A stretch of DNA of 64,000 nucleotides. It comes from JBKQVT01 sp963804825. Lineage in GTDB: Bacteria > Planctomycetota > Planctomycetia > Pirellulales > Thermoguttaceae. Within the stretch, counting starts at the first letter, position 1; each line of letters begins with the position of its first letter. The position numbers and the translations under genes are program-made. Below are positions 11,101 through 18,418 of the stretch, in pieces. The DNA lies in the NCBI GenBank assembly GCA_963804825.1, contig CAWDRV010000003.1:1054001-1118000 (forward strand), read 5' to 3'. The notes beneath the pieces were generated by a model. The model saw nothing but the letters and a program-made list of their open reading frames with translations, was not told the origin of the DNA and did no database searches.

Positions 11101-11704
11101 GCAGGTCGGCCTTGGTTGGTCCCCGTTGATGCCGAGCCACGCCCAGCCCCCGGTGGGTCAGCAATACACGCAGGACTGGAAGGACAACGATGAGCTTGAC
11201 CTCACGTCGGGTACGTACGTGCCGCCACTCCAGTTAACGGAACAGCGGCGCATAAGCGGCCTCACAACGTTGCTCCAGACCGACGGGGTGACGGGTATTC
11301 CGGGAGGTTGCGATTTCACAAAGCACAGTCCGCAGTACTGGGATTCGACATTCACCACGGATGCCACGGATGTTGCCATCCAGTTCAACTATCAGTTCCT
11401 TCAACCGGGTGACGGAGACCAACTGGCGGTTTGGGTGGACAACAACATCATGTTCGTGGCGACCGGCGATCTCACCGGCACGGAGCAGCAGCTCGGCTCT
11501 TTTGATATCAGTGGACTTGCCCCCGGTTCTCACGTCATGACATTCGCACTGGAGAACTACGGCAGCGCTCCTGCTGAATTCACCGTTACGAATCTCCAGG
11601 TCGATTCTGTTCCCGAGCCCTCCACCTTCGCCCTTCTGCTCACGGCATCGCTGGGGCTGGCCGGCGCCGCACTTCATCGGCGGCGGCGCGGGACGGGACG
11701 CTGA
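8129..11704 (+). CDS. PEP-CTERM protein: Gloeo_Verruco repeats, beta-strand repeat, alpha/beta hydrolase
   Basis: Secreted protein of about 1191 residues; GAGGGGG precedes the ATG and residues 1-27 form a signal peptide ending VAGAQ. Residues about 30-375 are tandem repeats of roughly 45 residues (LTLSGSTLYGMT..GGSGYGNIFSI, then GTGFQNLFSFDGTNG), the Gloeo_Verruco (TIGR03803-like) type. Residues about 380-700 are autotransporter-associated strand sequence (GGTLVLGGANTYSGST). Residues about 750-1000 form an alpha/beta hydrolase domain with VHVLVHGWAPGE and LIGHSYGAK (Ser 875). The end, VPEPSTFALLLTASLGLAGAALHRRRR, is a PEP-CTERM sorting signal. Between 8530 and 8665 the repeat pattern runs in another frame, with an extra G at about 8532 and a compensating indel later. 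The hydrolase substrate is unknown. Confidence 0.82.
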   Translation: MRDKMSFVKGASALIVLAVLSNVAGAQTLTTLFSFDGTNGRDPWNSLTLSGSTLYGMTGYGGSSGYGNIFSINTNGTGFQNLFSFNGTNGMYPTAELTLSGSTLYGMTNCGGSGVYGGYGNIFSIGTDGTGFQNLVHVRQHQRVGSHWQLDPERLNALWDDPLRRERLGQHFFDQHRCAGFQSLFSFDGTNGSDPLSDLTLSGSTLYGTVYHSRGQYDSIFSVKTDGGGFQNLSSFSFTGTPGYRDGSLTLSGSTLYGVTQMGGSGYGNIFSINTDGTGFQNLFSFDGTNGKYPYAYLTLSGSTLYGTTLAGGSQGCGNIFSINTNGTGFQNLFSFNGTDGTYPNGSLTLSGSTLYGMAEIGGASGYGTVFALTLPANLAWNQPGSGSWSNANNWDGNRVPGTTPQDTAKFGTVVGSNTASVTLDGNWTIGALTFSTTGGGSYTISRAAGDSTSTLTLTGTGTSFPLTNSGGNHTIAVPVVLGSSLSVSAVPGSSVTVSGPISETNPGTSVTLTGGGTLVLGGANTYSGSTAISAGTMKLAGAFANNIAASPTISVNSGATLDVTGLSGGGITLASGQTLAGNGAVAGGVVVANGSHVAPGIGTLTTSSLTLNSGSVLDYQFGSGSNGLIKVNTLGGLTMNGGGFNLYNQGSTTAFATPGTYKLVQYSGALGGVGTSALSVLNPLPGTKYAFSAPTGEVDLTIQPNPASRTYTCPASPLPPSPTLTDRLAEWIPTGPNSGSWQPVSPGSVTGNVHVLVHGWAPGELGWVNSNGGAAARIWNDNDIGPDGKPVFAAITNLAEAIDTTPGQTVLAYSWIDMSATAGNLDFSSWDLSKAMPYAAEAQLAAPAAGFILGAELRAAIGSNTDNLQLIGHSYGAKVATLATLQLVQWGIPVQQLTLLDSPELGSQGVLGSVSNRLQPYLAQLSVGSGPGQTFVDNYTSLVGTAYSGTGSLGNITNVSLAPPNPTDVVAAHNYPINWYATSGTAANPGQVGLGWSPLMPSHAQPPVGQQYTQDWKDNDELDLTSGTYVPPLQLTEQRRISGLTTLLQTDGVTGIPGGCDFTKHSPQYWDSTFTTDATDVAIQFNYQFLQPGDGDQLAVWVDNNIMFVATGDLTGTEQQLGSFDISGLAPGSHVMTFALENYGSAPAEFTVTNLQVDSVPEPSTFALLLTASLGLAGAALHRRRRGTGR

Positions 11705-11773
11705 GGGCGGGGGGTGGCCGGAGGTGGGCCAACTTCGCAACGCGGCATTTCTGTTGGATTCCGCGACCGAACG

Positions 11774-12391
11774 ATGCCGAAATGTGAGGAAGAGACTCGT
11801 TCCTTGCCGCAGTTTGCATCGCTGCCACGGAGGGCCGCTTTGTCCACCTTGAATCGCTTGAAAATCCTCTATTTACTCTATTTGTCCAAGCCCACGTCGG
11901 ATCGCTTGGTTTATCGGGGAATCCGCCGCTTTCGACCCCGGAAAATGGCAGAGATCGGCATGGGGGCCCCCCTCCGGTCGTTGCGGATGATCACGCTGGC
12001 CTCCCAATTCCACGCGGTCGAGCAGGTCCACTTCACCGGAATTGACCGGTTCGAGGACCGCCCGGCCGATTGGGGACCGGCAGTCACGTTGCGCGAGGCC
12101 CATCGCACCCTCAAGGCCACCGGCGCCCGAATCCAACTGGTGCCGGGCAGTCCCCGCGAGGGCCTATCGCGGGTGGCCAACGGCATGGGAAAGCTCGACC
12201 TGCTGCTATTGACCCCCGGCCTGGACGCCGAGGATATGGCCGGTGCATGGTTCTACGTGCCACGCCTCTTGCACAACCAATCGCTAGTTTTCCTGGAGAC
12301 GGTCCTGCCGGACGGTCAGCCCACGATCCGTCTGGTCGATCACGACGAAATCCGTCTATTGGGCCAATCGCCGCGTCGGCACGCAGCGTAG
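11774..12391 (+). CDS. Conserved hypothetical protein, methyltransferase-like fold suspected
   Basis: Protein of 205 residues from the chosen ATG. RKMAEIGMGAPLRSLRMITLA and VHFTGIDRFEDR look like the first strands of a class I SAM-methyltransferase Rossmann fold, and LDLLLLTPGLDAEDMAGAWFYVPRLL resembles the later part, but the glycine-rich loop is weak and I cannot assign a reaction. It lies downstream of the PEP-CTERM gene in the same direction. A perfect 23-bp inverted repeat follows its stop. Confidence 0.55.
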   Translation: MPKCEEETRSLPQFASLPRRAALSTLNRLKILYLLYLSKPTSDRLVYRGIRRFRPRKMAEIGMGAPLRSLRMITLASQFHAVEQVHFTGIDRFEDRPADWGPAVTLREAHRTLKATGARIQLVPGSPREGLSRVANGMGKLDLLLLTPGLDAEDMAGAWFYVPRLLHNQSLVFLETVLPDGQPTIRLVDHDEIRLLGQSPRRHAA

Positions 12392-12400
12392 GGCCAACCG

Positions 12401-12468
12401 CGTAGGTTATGCTTCAGCATAACGTAACCTGTCACCGCGACAGATGTTATGCTGAAGCATAACCTACG
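12401..12468. repeat. Perfect 23-bp inverted repeat
   Basis: Arms 12401-12423 and 12446-12468 are exact inverted copies, and each arm contains the palindrome TTATGCTTCAGCATAA. It lies 3' of the hypothetical gene and may act as a bidirectional terminator or be a mobile palindrome. Confidence 0.8.
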
Positions 12469-12650
12469 CATACGACCTATCACTTTAGGTCTGACAGAGC
12501 ACTAGCCTACAGCTTCTCCCCACGTGAACCTCACCCGTTCGGGTATCCATTGTTTCCGGGGGGCACTGTCTCTTACAATGAAAGGTTGCCGCGGCGATCC
12601 CCCACTGAAAACGAACGCCGCAACCGTCCCCCTCCAGCAAGACCCAGGGC

Positions 12651-14071
12651 ATGACGACAACCAATCCCACCCCAAGGACGATGTTCGAGAAAATCTGGGA
12701 CGACCACGTCGTCCACGCCGAAGAGGGCCAGCAGACGATCCTCTACATCGACCTGCAACTGGTCCACGAGGTCACCAGCCCCCAGGCGTTCGAGGGTCTG
12801 CGGCTGGCCGGTCGCAAGGTGCGGCGGCCCGAGCGGACCGTGGCCACCGTCGACCATAACGTCCCCACCACCGATCGCCGGCTGCCCATCGCCGATCCGA
12901 TCGCCAAGCAGCAGATCGACACGCTGCGGAACAACTGCCGGGAGTTCGGCATTCGCCTGTACGACCTGGACGACCGCAACCAGGGCATCGTCCACGTGAT
13001 CGGTCCCGAGTTGGGGCTGACGCAGCCGGGGATGACCATCGTCTGCGGCGACAGCCACACCGCCACGCACGGGGCCTTTGGGGCCTTGGCCTTCGGCATC
13101 GGCACCAGCGAAGTCGAGCACGTCCTGGCCACGCAGACCCTCTTGCAGCATAAGCCCAAGACGCTGGAGATCCGCGTCGACGGCCGGCTCCACTTCGGCG
13201 TCACCGCCAAGGACCTGATCCTCTGGATCATCGGGCGGATTTCGACCAGCGGCGGGACCGGCTACTGCATCGAATACACCGGCGAGACGATCCGCGCCAT
13301 GAGCATGGAAGAGCGCATGACCGTCTGCAACATGTCGATCGAGGCCGGCGCGCGGGCGGGCCTGATCGCGCCGGACGACACGACGTTCCATTACCTGGCG
13401 GGCCGGCCGCTGGCGCCGAAGGATTTCGACGCCGCCGTCGGGCGGTGGAAGACCTTGCCCAGCGACCCGGGCGCGCGCTACGACCGCGTCGAGGTCTTCC
13501 GCGCCGCCGACGTCCAGCCGCAAGTCACCTGGGGCACCAATCCCGGCCAGGTGGTCGAGATCGGCGGCCGCGTCCCCGACCCGGAGAGCATGGCCAACGC
13601 CGACCGACCAGAAGGCCGCCCGCGCCGCCCTCGCGCTACATGGGTCTTCAGGCGGGCACGCCGATCACCGAGATCCCCATCGACCGCGTGTTCATCGGCT
13701 CTTGCACCAACGGGCGGATCGAGGACCTGCGGGCGGCCGCCGCCGTGGTCCACGGCCAGCACGTGGCCAAGGGCGTGGCGGCCATGGTCGTGCCGGGCAG
13801 CGGCCTGGTCAAGCGGCAGGCCGAGGCCGAAGGGCTCGACAAGATCTTCACCGCCGCCGGACTCGAGTGGCGCGAGGCCGGTTGCAGCATGTGCCTGGCC
13901 ATGAACCCCGACAAGCTCGAGCCGGGCCAGCGATGCGCCTCGACCAGCAATCGCAACTTCGAGGGCCGGCAGGGCAAGGGCGGCCGCACCCACCTCGTCT
14001 CGCCCGCCATGGCCGCCGCCGCCGCCGTCGCCGGCCACTTCGTCGATATCCGCAACTGGGACTACCAGTAA
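12651..14071 (+). CDS. leuC: 3-isopropylmalate dehydratase large subunit, frame broken
   Basis: Large subunit of isopropylmalate isomerase, leucine biosynthesis, an aconitase-fold enzyme with a 4Fe-4S cluster. The first frame covers MFEKIWDDHVV, TVDHNVPTTDR, IVCGDSHTATHGAFGALAFGIG and ILWIIGRI. The second covers IDRVFIGSCTNGRIEDLR and EWREAGCSMCLAMNPD, which carry the three cluster Cys. The break lies near 13610-13635 and needs two extra single bases. Total about 473 residues, as usual for the family. leuD starts 9 bp after the stop, so the two form an operon. No leuA or leuB is nearby. Confidence 0.93.
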
Positions 14072-14080
14072 CCAGGGACC

Positions 14081-14681
14081 ATGCCATGCGACCCTTTCAC
14101 CCGACATACCGGCCTGGTCCTTCCCCTGGACCGCGCCAACGTCGATACCGATCAGATCATCCCCAAGCAGTTCCTGAAGCGGATCGAGCGGACCGGCTTC
14201 GGCCGGTTCCTGTTCTTCGATTGGCGGTTCCGCGACGACGGCTCCGACAATCCCGGACTTCGAGCTGAACCGCCCGCAGTACGCCGGGGCGAGCATCCTC
14301 TTGGCCCGCGGCAACTTCGGCTGCGGCTCCAGCCGCGAGCACGCCCCTTGGGCGTTGGAGGATTACGGCTTCCGCGTGCTGATCGCCCCCAGCTTCGCCG
14401 ACATCTTCTACAACAACTGCTTCAAGAACGGCATGTTGCCGATCCGGCTCGACGAGCCGGCGGTCGACGACCTGTTCGCCCGTGCCGCGGCCCATCCGGG
14501 CTATCGGCTCACCGTGGACTTGGAAGCCCGGCGGATCAGCGACGACTTCGGCCTGTCGCTTTCCTTCGAGGTGGACGAGTTCCGCCGGCAGTGTCTGCTG
14601 GGCGGTCTGGACGACATCGGCCTGACGCTGGCGCACGAGGACAAGATCGCCGCCTACGAGCACGCCCACGGGATCGCGTAA
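14081..14681 (+). CDS. leuD: 3-isopropylmalate dehydratase small subunit, one frame break
   Basis: Small subunit partner of LeuC. The start MPCDPFTRHTGLVLPLDRAN and VDTDQIIPKQFLKRI are diagnostic, as are FGCGSSREHAPWAL and APSFADIFYNNCFKNG. The frame changes near 14255, where CCCGGACTTCGAG has one G more than the expected NPDFELNRP codons. Repaired length is about 200 residues, normal for LeuD. It is probably cotranscribed with leuC. Confidence 0.93.
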
Positions 14682-14973
14682 TCGCCGGCGTTTGCCGCGT
14701 CCGGTCCCACCGGGCGCAGCCGGTGGGCTTGGGGGACGGGGATGATATCCAGTCGCAGTCAAAACGCCGGGCCTAATACCGCCTCCGGCGGACAAGGGCC
14801 GTGAACGGCCCTACGAAACGTAACATGTACCCCGCCGCAATGGCGCTATGCAACCGCGATCTTCCGGTGTAGGATAATTTGCGGGGTGGGATTCCATTCC
14901 CACTGAAACAAAGATTCCCGATCCCCTTTCCCGTCCAGAATTCCGCGGTATTGGGCCGGCACCCCGCCCTTGG

Positions 14974-15477
14974 TTAGTTCTTGAAACCCGGCCATAATTC
15001 TTGGGGCGCGGCACTAAGAGCTTCAGCAAGGCGAAGCACTGTCCGTCGTTGGGGGCGGCATTGACGGTTGAGCATGTTAGAAATTGCGGGTTGGCCAACG
15101 CCGGTTCTCTCGGCGAGCTGTTCTTGGGTTATCCCCTGCGCCTCCATCGCCATTCGCAACCGGGCCGCAAACGTCTCCTCTTGCCGGTCCATTTCGTCCA
15201 CGGCGGTCTGCATTTCTTCGGAATACTCTGCCCCGAGCTCCTCTGACTCCTCAAGGTCCATGCCTAACTTACCGTCGTGAGGGTTAGGAAACAGAGCGTC
15301 GGCAAGGGTAATCAAAGTCATATTGCGGTCGTCCTCATCCGTCTTCGGATCGTTTAGGATTTCCAACATCCCGCGAATCCCTGCTTGGATTTCGTCGCTG
15401 CACTCCACGTAAGCGCGCAAGAAGTTTGCCGCTTGCAAGAGCGTTAGCTTTTCGATCTCGCAACTTAGGGTCGCCAT
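14974..15477 (-). CDS. XRE-family antitoxin/regulator of a type II toxin-antitoxin pair
   Basis: Protein of 167 residues. The C-terminal third is a Cro/C1-type helix-turn-helix (ITQEQLAERTGVGQPAISNM, then NRQCRPQRRTVLRLAEAL), followed by a short tail. The N-terminal part is acidic and helical (LEESEELGAEYSEEMQ). ATG at 15477 was chosen because GGAG lies nine bases before it; a TTG at 15513 would extend it. It follows a RelE-like toxin gene about 90 bp upstream on the same strand, the toxin-first order known from HigBA-like systems. It probably binds the repeated TTATCAC sites upstream of the toxin. Confidence 0.72.
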   Translation of the reverse strand: MATLSCEIEKLTLLQAANFLRAYVECSDEIQAGIRGMLEILNDPKTDEDDRNMTLITLADALFPNPHDGKLGMDLEESEELGAEYSEEMQTAVDEMDRQEETFAARLRMAMEAQGITQEQLAERTGVGQPAISNMLNRQCRPQRRTVLRLAEALSAAPQELWPGFKN

Positions 15478-15565
15478 AGAAACTAACTCCAGGTATTGGG
15501 TTTGATCGGTCAATCACACTTCGGTCGCTCGTAGTACGTTCGTTCACCGTTACGTGGGTTCGGGA

Positions 15566-16007
15566 TTAAGGGCTCAAGGGGTTTCGGTAGAATCGTTCAA
15601 GGACGAGTTTACGCCGGAGCTTAAAGTTCAAGATTTGCGCCGTCGAAAAATCATTCCGCTTTTTTTGGAGCACCGACAATAGCCAAAGCATCGGCGGTGT
15701 TGTCTTGATCGGCGGCACACAGAAAATCAAGCGCAAATTGTCGCAGTCTCCGATCTTGTCATGTATCCGCAATTCGCCAATCCGCTTTCCCGGCAGGGAC
15801 TTTATCCAGGACCAGTCAAGGTCCAGTACCTGTCCCTCTGTGTCTTCGGACTGCGCAGTCCGGCCAGAACCGCAACTTCAGGGCGTGCCGACGCAGTTCC
15901 CCTCGGTCCCGCGCCCTTGGAAACAATCTTTGGGCTTCTTGAAAAGCCCATCTGCCGGCCCGCACCAGATGGGTACCAGTCAAGTTGCCAGGTAGCTTAT
16001 CCGCCAT
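15566..16007 (-). CDS. RelE/HigB-like toxin, probably frame broken
   Basis: The distal part reads DWSWIKSLPGKRIGELRIHDK, then NLRLIFCV, MLWLLSVLQKKRND and RRKLVLERFY, the pattern of RelE/ParE-superfamily toxins (GELRI strand, hydrophobic strand, LL..QKK strand). That superfamily includes ribosome-dependent mRNA nucleases and gyrase poisons; I cannot say which applies. The N-terminal part (MADKLPGNLTGTHLV...) is in another frame, with a break near 15825-15840, so the exact start is uncertain. The XRE gene downstream is the likely antitoxin. The gene is more AT-rich than its neighbours, which suggests transfer. Confidence 0.6.
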
Positions 16008-16053
16008 GATCGGCCTTTCTGCATATCACATATTTTGCAGCGCCACCTTAATT

Positions 16054-16080
16054 ATTATCACAAACATAGCAGTGTGTCAA
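16054..16080 (-). promoter_or_regulatory. Toxin-antitoxin promoter with repeated TTATCAC boxes
   Basis: On the minus strand TTGACA is followed after 15 bp by GATAAT with an extended TG (TGTGATAAT). TTATCAC or TATCAC boxes recur at about 16055, 16085 and 16107, in an unusually AT-rich patch. They are candidate operator sites for the XRE protein. Confidence 0.5.
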
Positions 16081-16282
16081 GGTTAATATCACATGTAATC
16101 GGACGATTATCACCAATTTATGCCATCAAGACCGTACTATGGGTGGTATTCGAATGCACGAATGGACTTATTCGTTTCCATTCTAACGGTTGGCGCCGAT
16201 TGCTCGCAATCGGGGCGGCGGGGCTGAAAGAGGAGGTTCCGTTTGCCACGAAGGCCTCTTGCACCCCGCGGCACCCCGATTT

Positions 16283-16327
16283 GGTCACAAATTGTGACCG
16301 CAAGAACCGAGGTCACAAACCGTGACC
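16283..16327. promoter_or_regulatory. Twin 17-bp palindromes upstream of bioB
   Basis: GGTCACAAATTGTGACC (16283-16299, perfect) and GGTCACAAACCGTGACC (16311-16327, central mismatches) lie 28 bp apart, about 140 bp before bioB. They look like tandem operator sites for a dimeric regulator. I recognise no known biotin regulator box. The rest of 16081-16466 holds no gene that I can support. Confidence 0.5.
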
Positions 16328-16466
16328 TCAAGTGACGTTGGTCTGGCACGCCCGTGCCTGACCCCATCTTGCTGGCCTCGAGCCGCCCCCCACTGGTTCG
16401 CCGGCTCGGGATCGGGTAAAGTGACATTGGATCGTTTCCGGCCTCATCCCGATTCCGACGCCAATT

Positions 16467-17615
16467 ATGACCATCGTTTCGCCCAGCCTGCCGGACGTCG
16501 CCCAGCCGCGGCCCGGCCGTTGGCACGACCTGGCCGACCGGGTTTTGGCGGGCCAGGCGCTGGGCCGCGAGGAAGGGCTGGAGATTCTGCGATGCGGCGA
16601 CGAGGAGTTATTGGACCTGCTGGCCGCGGCGTATCGCGTCCGGCGGCGGTGGTTCGGCAACCGGGTCCACTTGAGTTTTCTCATCAACGCCCGATGCGGC
16701 GCGTGCGGCGAAGATTGCGGCTACTGCGCACAGTCGAAAGCCTCCAAGGCCGACGTCACCCCGTACAAACTCCTCAACGCCGAGGAACTGTTGGCCGGGG
16801 CCCGGACGGCCGTGGGCTGGCAGGCCAAGACCTATTGCATCGTCACCTCGGGGCGGCGGCCAAGCCAACAGGACCTCGATACGATCCTGGCCGCAGTCGC
16901 ACGGATCAAGGCGGAATGTGCCCTGAAGATTTGCGTATCGCCCGGGCTGCTGACGCCCGAACAGGCGCGGCGGCTGAAGGCCGGCGGCGTGGACCGAGTG
17001 AACCACAACCTCAACACCAGCCGGCGATTCTATCCGCGGATCTGCACGACGCACTCGTACCAGGACCGACTGGACACGCTGCGGGCGGTGCGCCAGTCGG
17101 GCATGGAAATCTGCTCGGGCGGGATCGTCGGCATGGGCGAGGAAGACGCCGACGTGGTCGATCTGGCCCTCGAACTGGCCGCACTCGGGGCCGAGGCCGT
17201 GCCGATGAATTTTTTGCTGCGGATTTCCGGCGTTCCGATCGCTGAAAAGGAAACCCCCTCACCCCCGACCCCTCTCCCACAAGGGGCGAGGGGAGAGGAC
17301 AGGGGAAAGCCCTCACCCCCGACCCCTCTCCCGACCAACCTTCGGTCGGTGCCCGGGGCGAGGGGAGTTGTTGTGGGCGAGCTCAATCCGCGATACTGCC
17401 TGAAGGTGCTGTCGCTGGTGCGGCTGGCGAATCCCCGTTGCGAGCTGCGGATTGCCGCGGGCCGCGAGGTGCACCTGCGTTGCTTGCAGCCCTTGGGCCT
17501 TTATCCGGCCAACTCGATGTTCGTCGGCGACTATCTGACCGAAAGAGGGCAACCGCCGGAGGAAGATTTTCAAATGATTCGCGCCCTGGGTTTCGAGATC
17601 GTCATCGAGGGATAA
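16467..17615 (+). CDS. bioB: Biotin synthase with an in-frame repeat insertion
   Basis: Radical SAM enzyme that inserts sulfur into dethiobiotin, last step of biotin synthesis. The cluster motif is C80-GED-C84-GY-C87 in CGEDCGYCAQSKAS, and KICVSPGLL, RVNHNLNTSRRFYP and ICSGGIVGMGE are family sequences. The protein has 382 residues, about 40-60 more than usual. Residues about 262-300 are Pro/Gly-rich (SPPTPLPQGARGE, twice) and come from two tandem copies of a dispersed CCCCTCTCCC repeat, inserted between MNFLLRISGVPIA and LNPRYCLKVL without shifting the frame. The active site flanks are intact. An ECF sigma gene starts 4 bp after the stop. Other bio genes are absent here. Confidence 0.9.
   Translation: MTIVSPSLPDVAQPRPGRWHDLADRVLAGQALGREEGLEILRCGDEELLDLLAAAYRVRRRWFGNRVHLSFLINARCGACGEDCGYCAQSKASKADVTPYKLLNAEELLAGARTAVGWQAKTYCIVTSGRRPSQQDLDTILAAVARIKAECALKICVSPGLLTPEQARRLKAGGVDRVNHNLNTSRRFYPRICTTHSYQDRLDTLRAVRQSGMEICSGGIVGMGEEDADVVDLALELAALGAEAVPMNFLLRISGVPIAEKETPSPPTPLPQGARGEDRGKPSPPTPLPTNLRSVPGARGVVVGELNPRYCLKVLSLVRLANPRCELRIAAGREVHLRCLQPLGLYPANSMFVGDYLTERGQPPEEDFQMIRALGFEIVIEG
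17258..17362. repeat. CCCTCACCCCCGACCCCTCTCCC-type repeat inside bioB
   Basis: Two direct copies of the CACCCCCGACCCCTCTCCC unit, each followed by an inverted GAGGGGAG part. Related copies lie near 33555, 38971, 44341 and 58738. Confidence 0.8.
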
Positions 17616-17618
17616 GTC

Positions 17619-18242
17619 ATGGGCCAGCCGCGGACGCAGAGCGTCTCCGAGTTGATCCGACAGGCCCGGCAGGGCGACGTCCAATGTCGGGAGCGGCTGT
17701 TCGGGCTGTGCCGCAGCTACCTGGGTTTCGTCGCCCGATCGCAGGTGGAAAGCTGTCTGCGGGCGAAGGTGGACGCCTCCGACCTGGTGCAGGAGACGAT
17801 GTTGGAAGCCTATCGCGATTTCGAGCGGTTCGAGGGCGGGACGGAGCAGGAGTGGCTGGCGTGGCTGAAGCGGATCCTGGCGCATAACGCGGCCGATTTC
17901 GTGCGGCGGTATCGGGGCACGGCCAAGCGGCGGGCCGGGCGCGAGGTGGCATTCCGCCATCCGGCCGACAGCACGACGGCCGGCGGCGCCCCTGAGCCGG
18001 CCGCTCCCTGCGCCACGCCGAGCCAGGAGTTTTTGCAGATCGACGCCGAGTTGCGGATGACGGCGGCCTTGGCCGAATTGCCGCCCGACTACCAGGAAGT
18101 GATCGTGCTGCGCAACTTGCAGCGGTTGCCGTTCAACGAGGTGGCCGACCGGATGGAGCGTTCGCGGCCCGCGGTGCAGATGCTTTGGATGCGCGCGATC
18201 CGGAAGCTGCAACAGGTGATGGGACCGGAAGAATCGACGTGA
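17619..18242 (+). CDS. ECF-type RNA polymerase sigma factor
   Basis: Protein of 207 residues with region 2 (CLRAKVDASDLVQETMLEAY, then FERFEGGTEQEWLAWLKRI) and region 4 (LAELPPDYQEVIVLRNLQRL, then PFNEVADRMERSRPAVQMLW). The linker between them is long and Pro/Ala-rich. This is the planctomycete ECF type commonly found beside Ser/Thr kinases instead of membrane anti-sigma factors. The kinase gene starts 177 bp downstream in the same direction, so phospho-regulation is plausible. bioB is 4 bp upstream, so part of its transcription may come from there. Confidence 0.88.
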   Translation: MGQPRTQSVSELIRQARQGDVQCRERLFGLCRSYLGFVARSQVESCLRAKVDASDLVQETMLEAYRDFERFEGGTEQEWLAWLKRILAHNAADFVRRYRGTAKRRAGREVAFRHPADSTTAGGAPEPAAPCATPSQEFLQIDAELRMTAALAELPPDYQEVIVLRNLQRLPFNEVADRMERSRPAVQMLWMRAIRKLQQVMGPEEST

Positions 18243-18270
18243 ACCGTGGGTGCCACGGTTGTGCAAGCCG

Positions 18271-18401
18271 CGTGGGTGCCACGGGCATCTTGCCCGTGCT
18301 GGGAGCGGCACTGGCGAGACGCCAGTGGCACACGAACGGCACTGGCGAGACGCCAGTGGCACACGAACGGCACTGGCGAGACGCCAGTGGCACACGAACG
18401 G
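18271..18401. repeat. Tandem 31-bp repeat with CACTGGCGAGACGCCAGTGGCA hairpins
   Basis: Three direct 31-bp units, each containing the palindromic core CTGGCGAGACGCCAG, follow a related hairpin (GGGTGCCACGGGCATCTTGC). They separate the sigma gene from the kinase gene. A relative is at about 32290-32352. Confidence 0.85.
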
Positions 18402-18418
18402 CACACGAGCACTACGGC

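Noticed and set aside
12651..14681. leuC and leuD as pseudogenes
   Set aside because: Sequence on both sides of each break is fully conserved and single extra bases explain the breaks; the same pattern affects many other genes here.
18307..18401. Possible CRISPR array
   Set aside because: The 31-bp units are directly adjacent and have no spacers; no cas gene is in the window.
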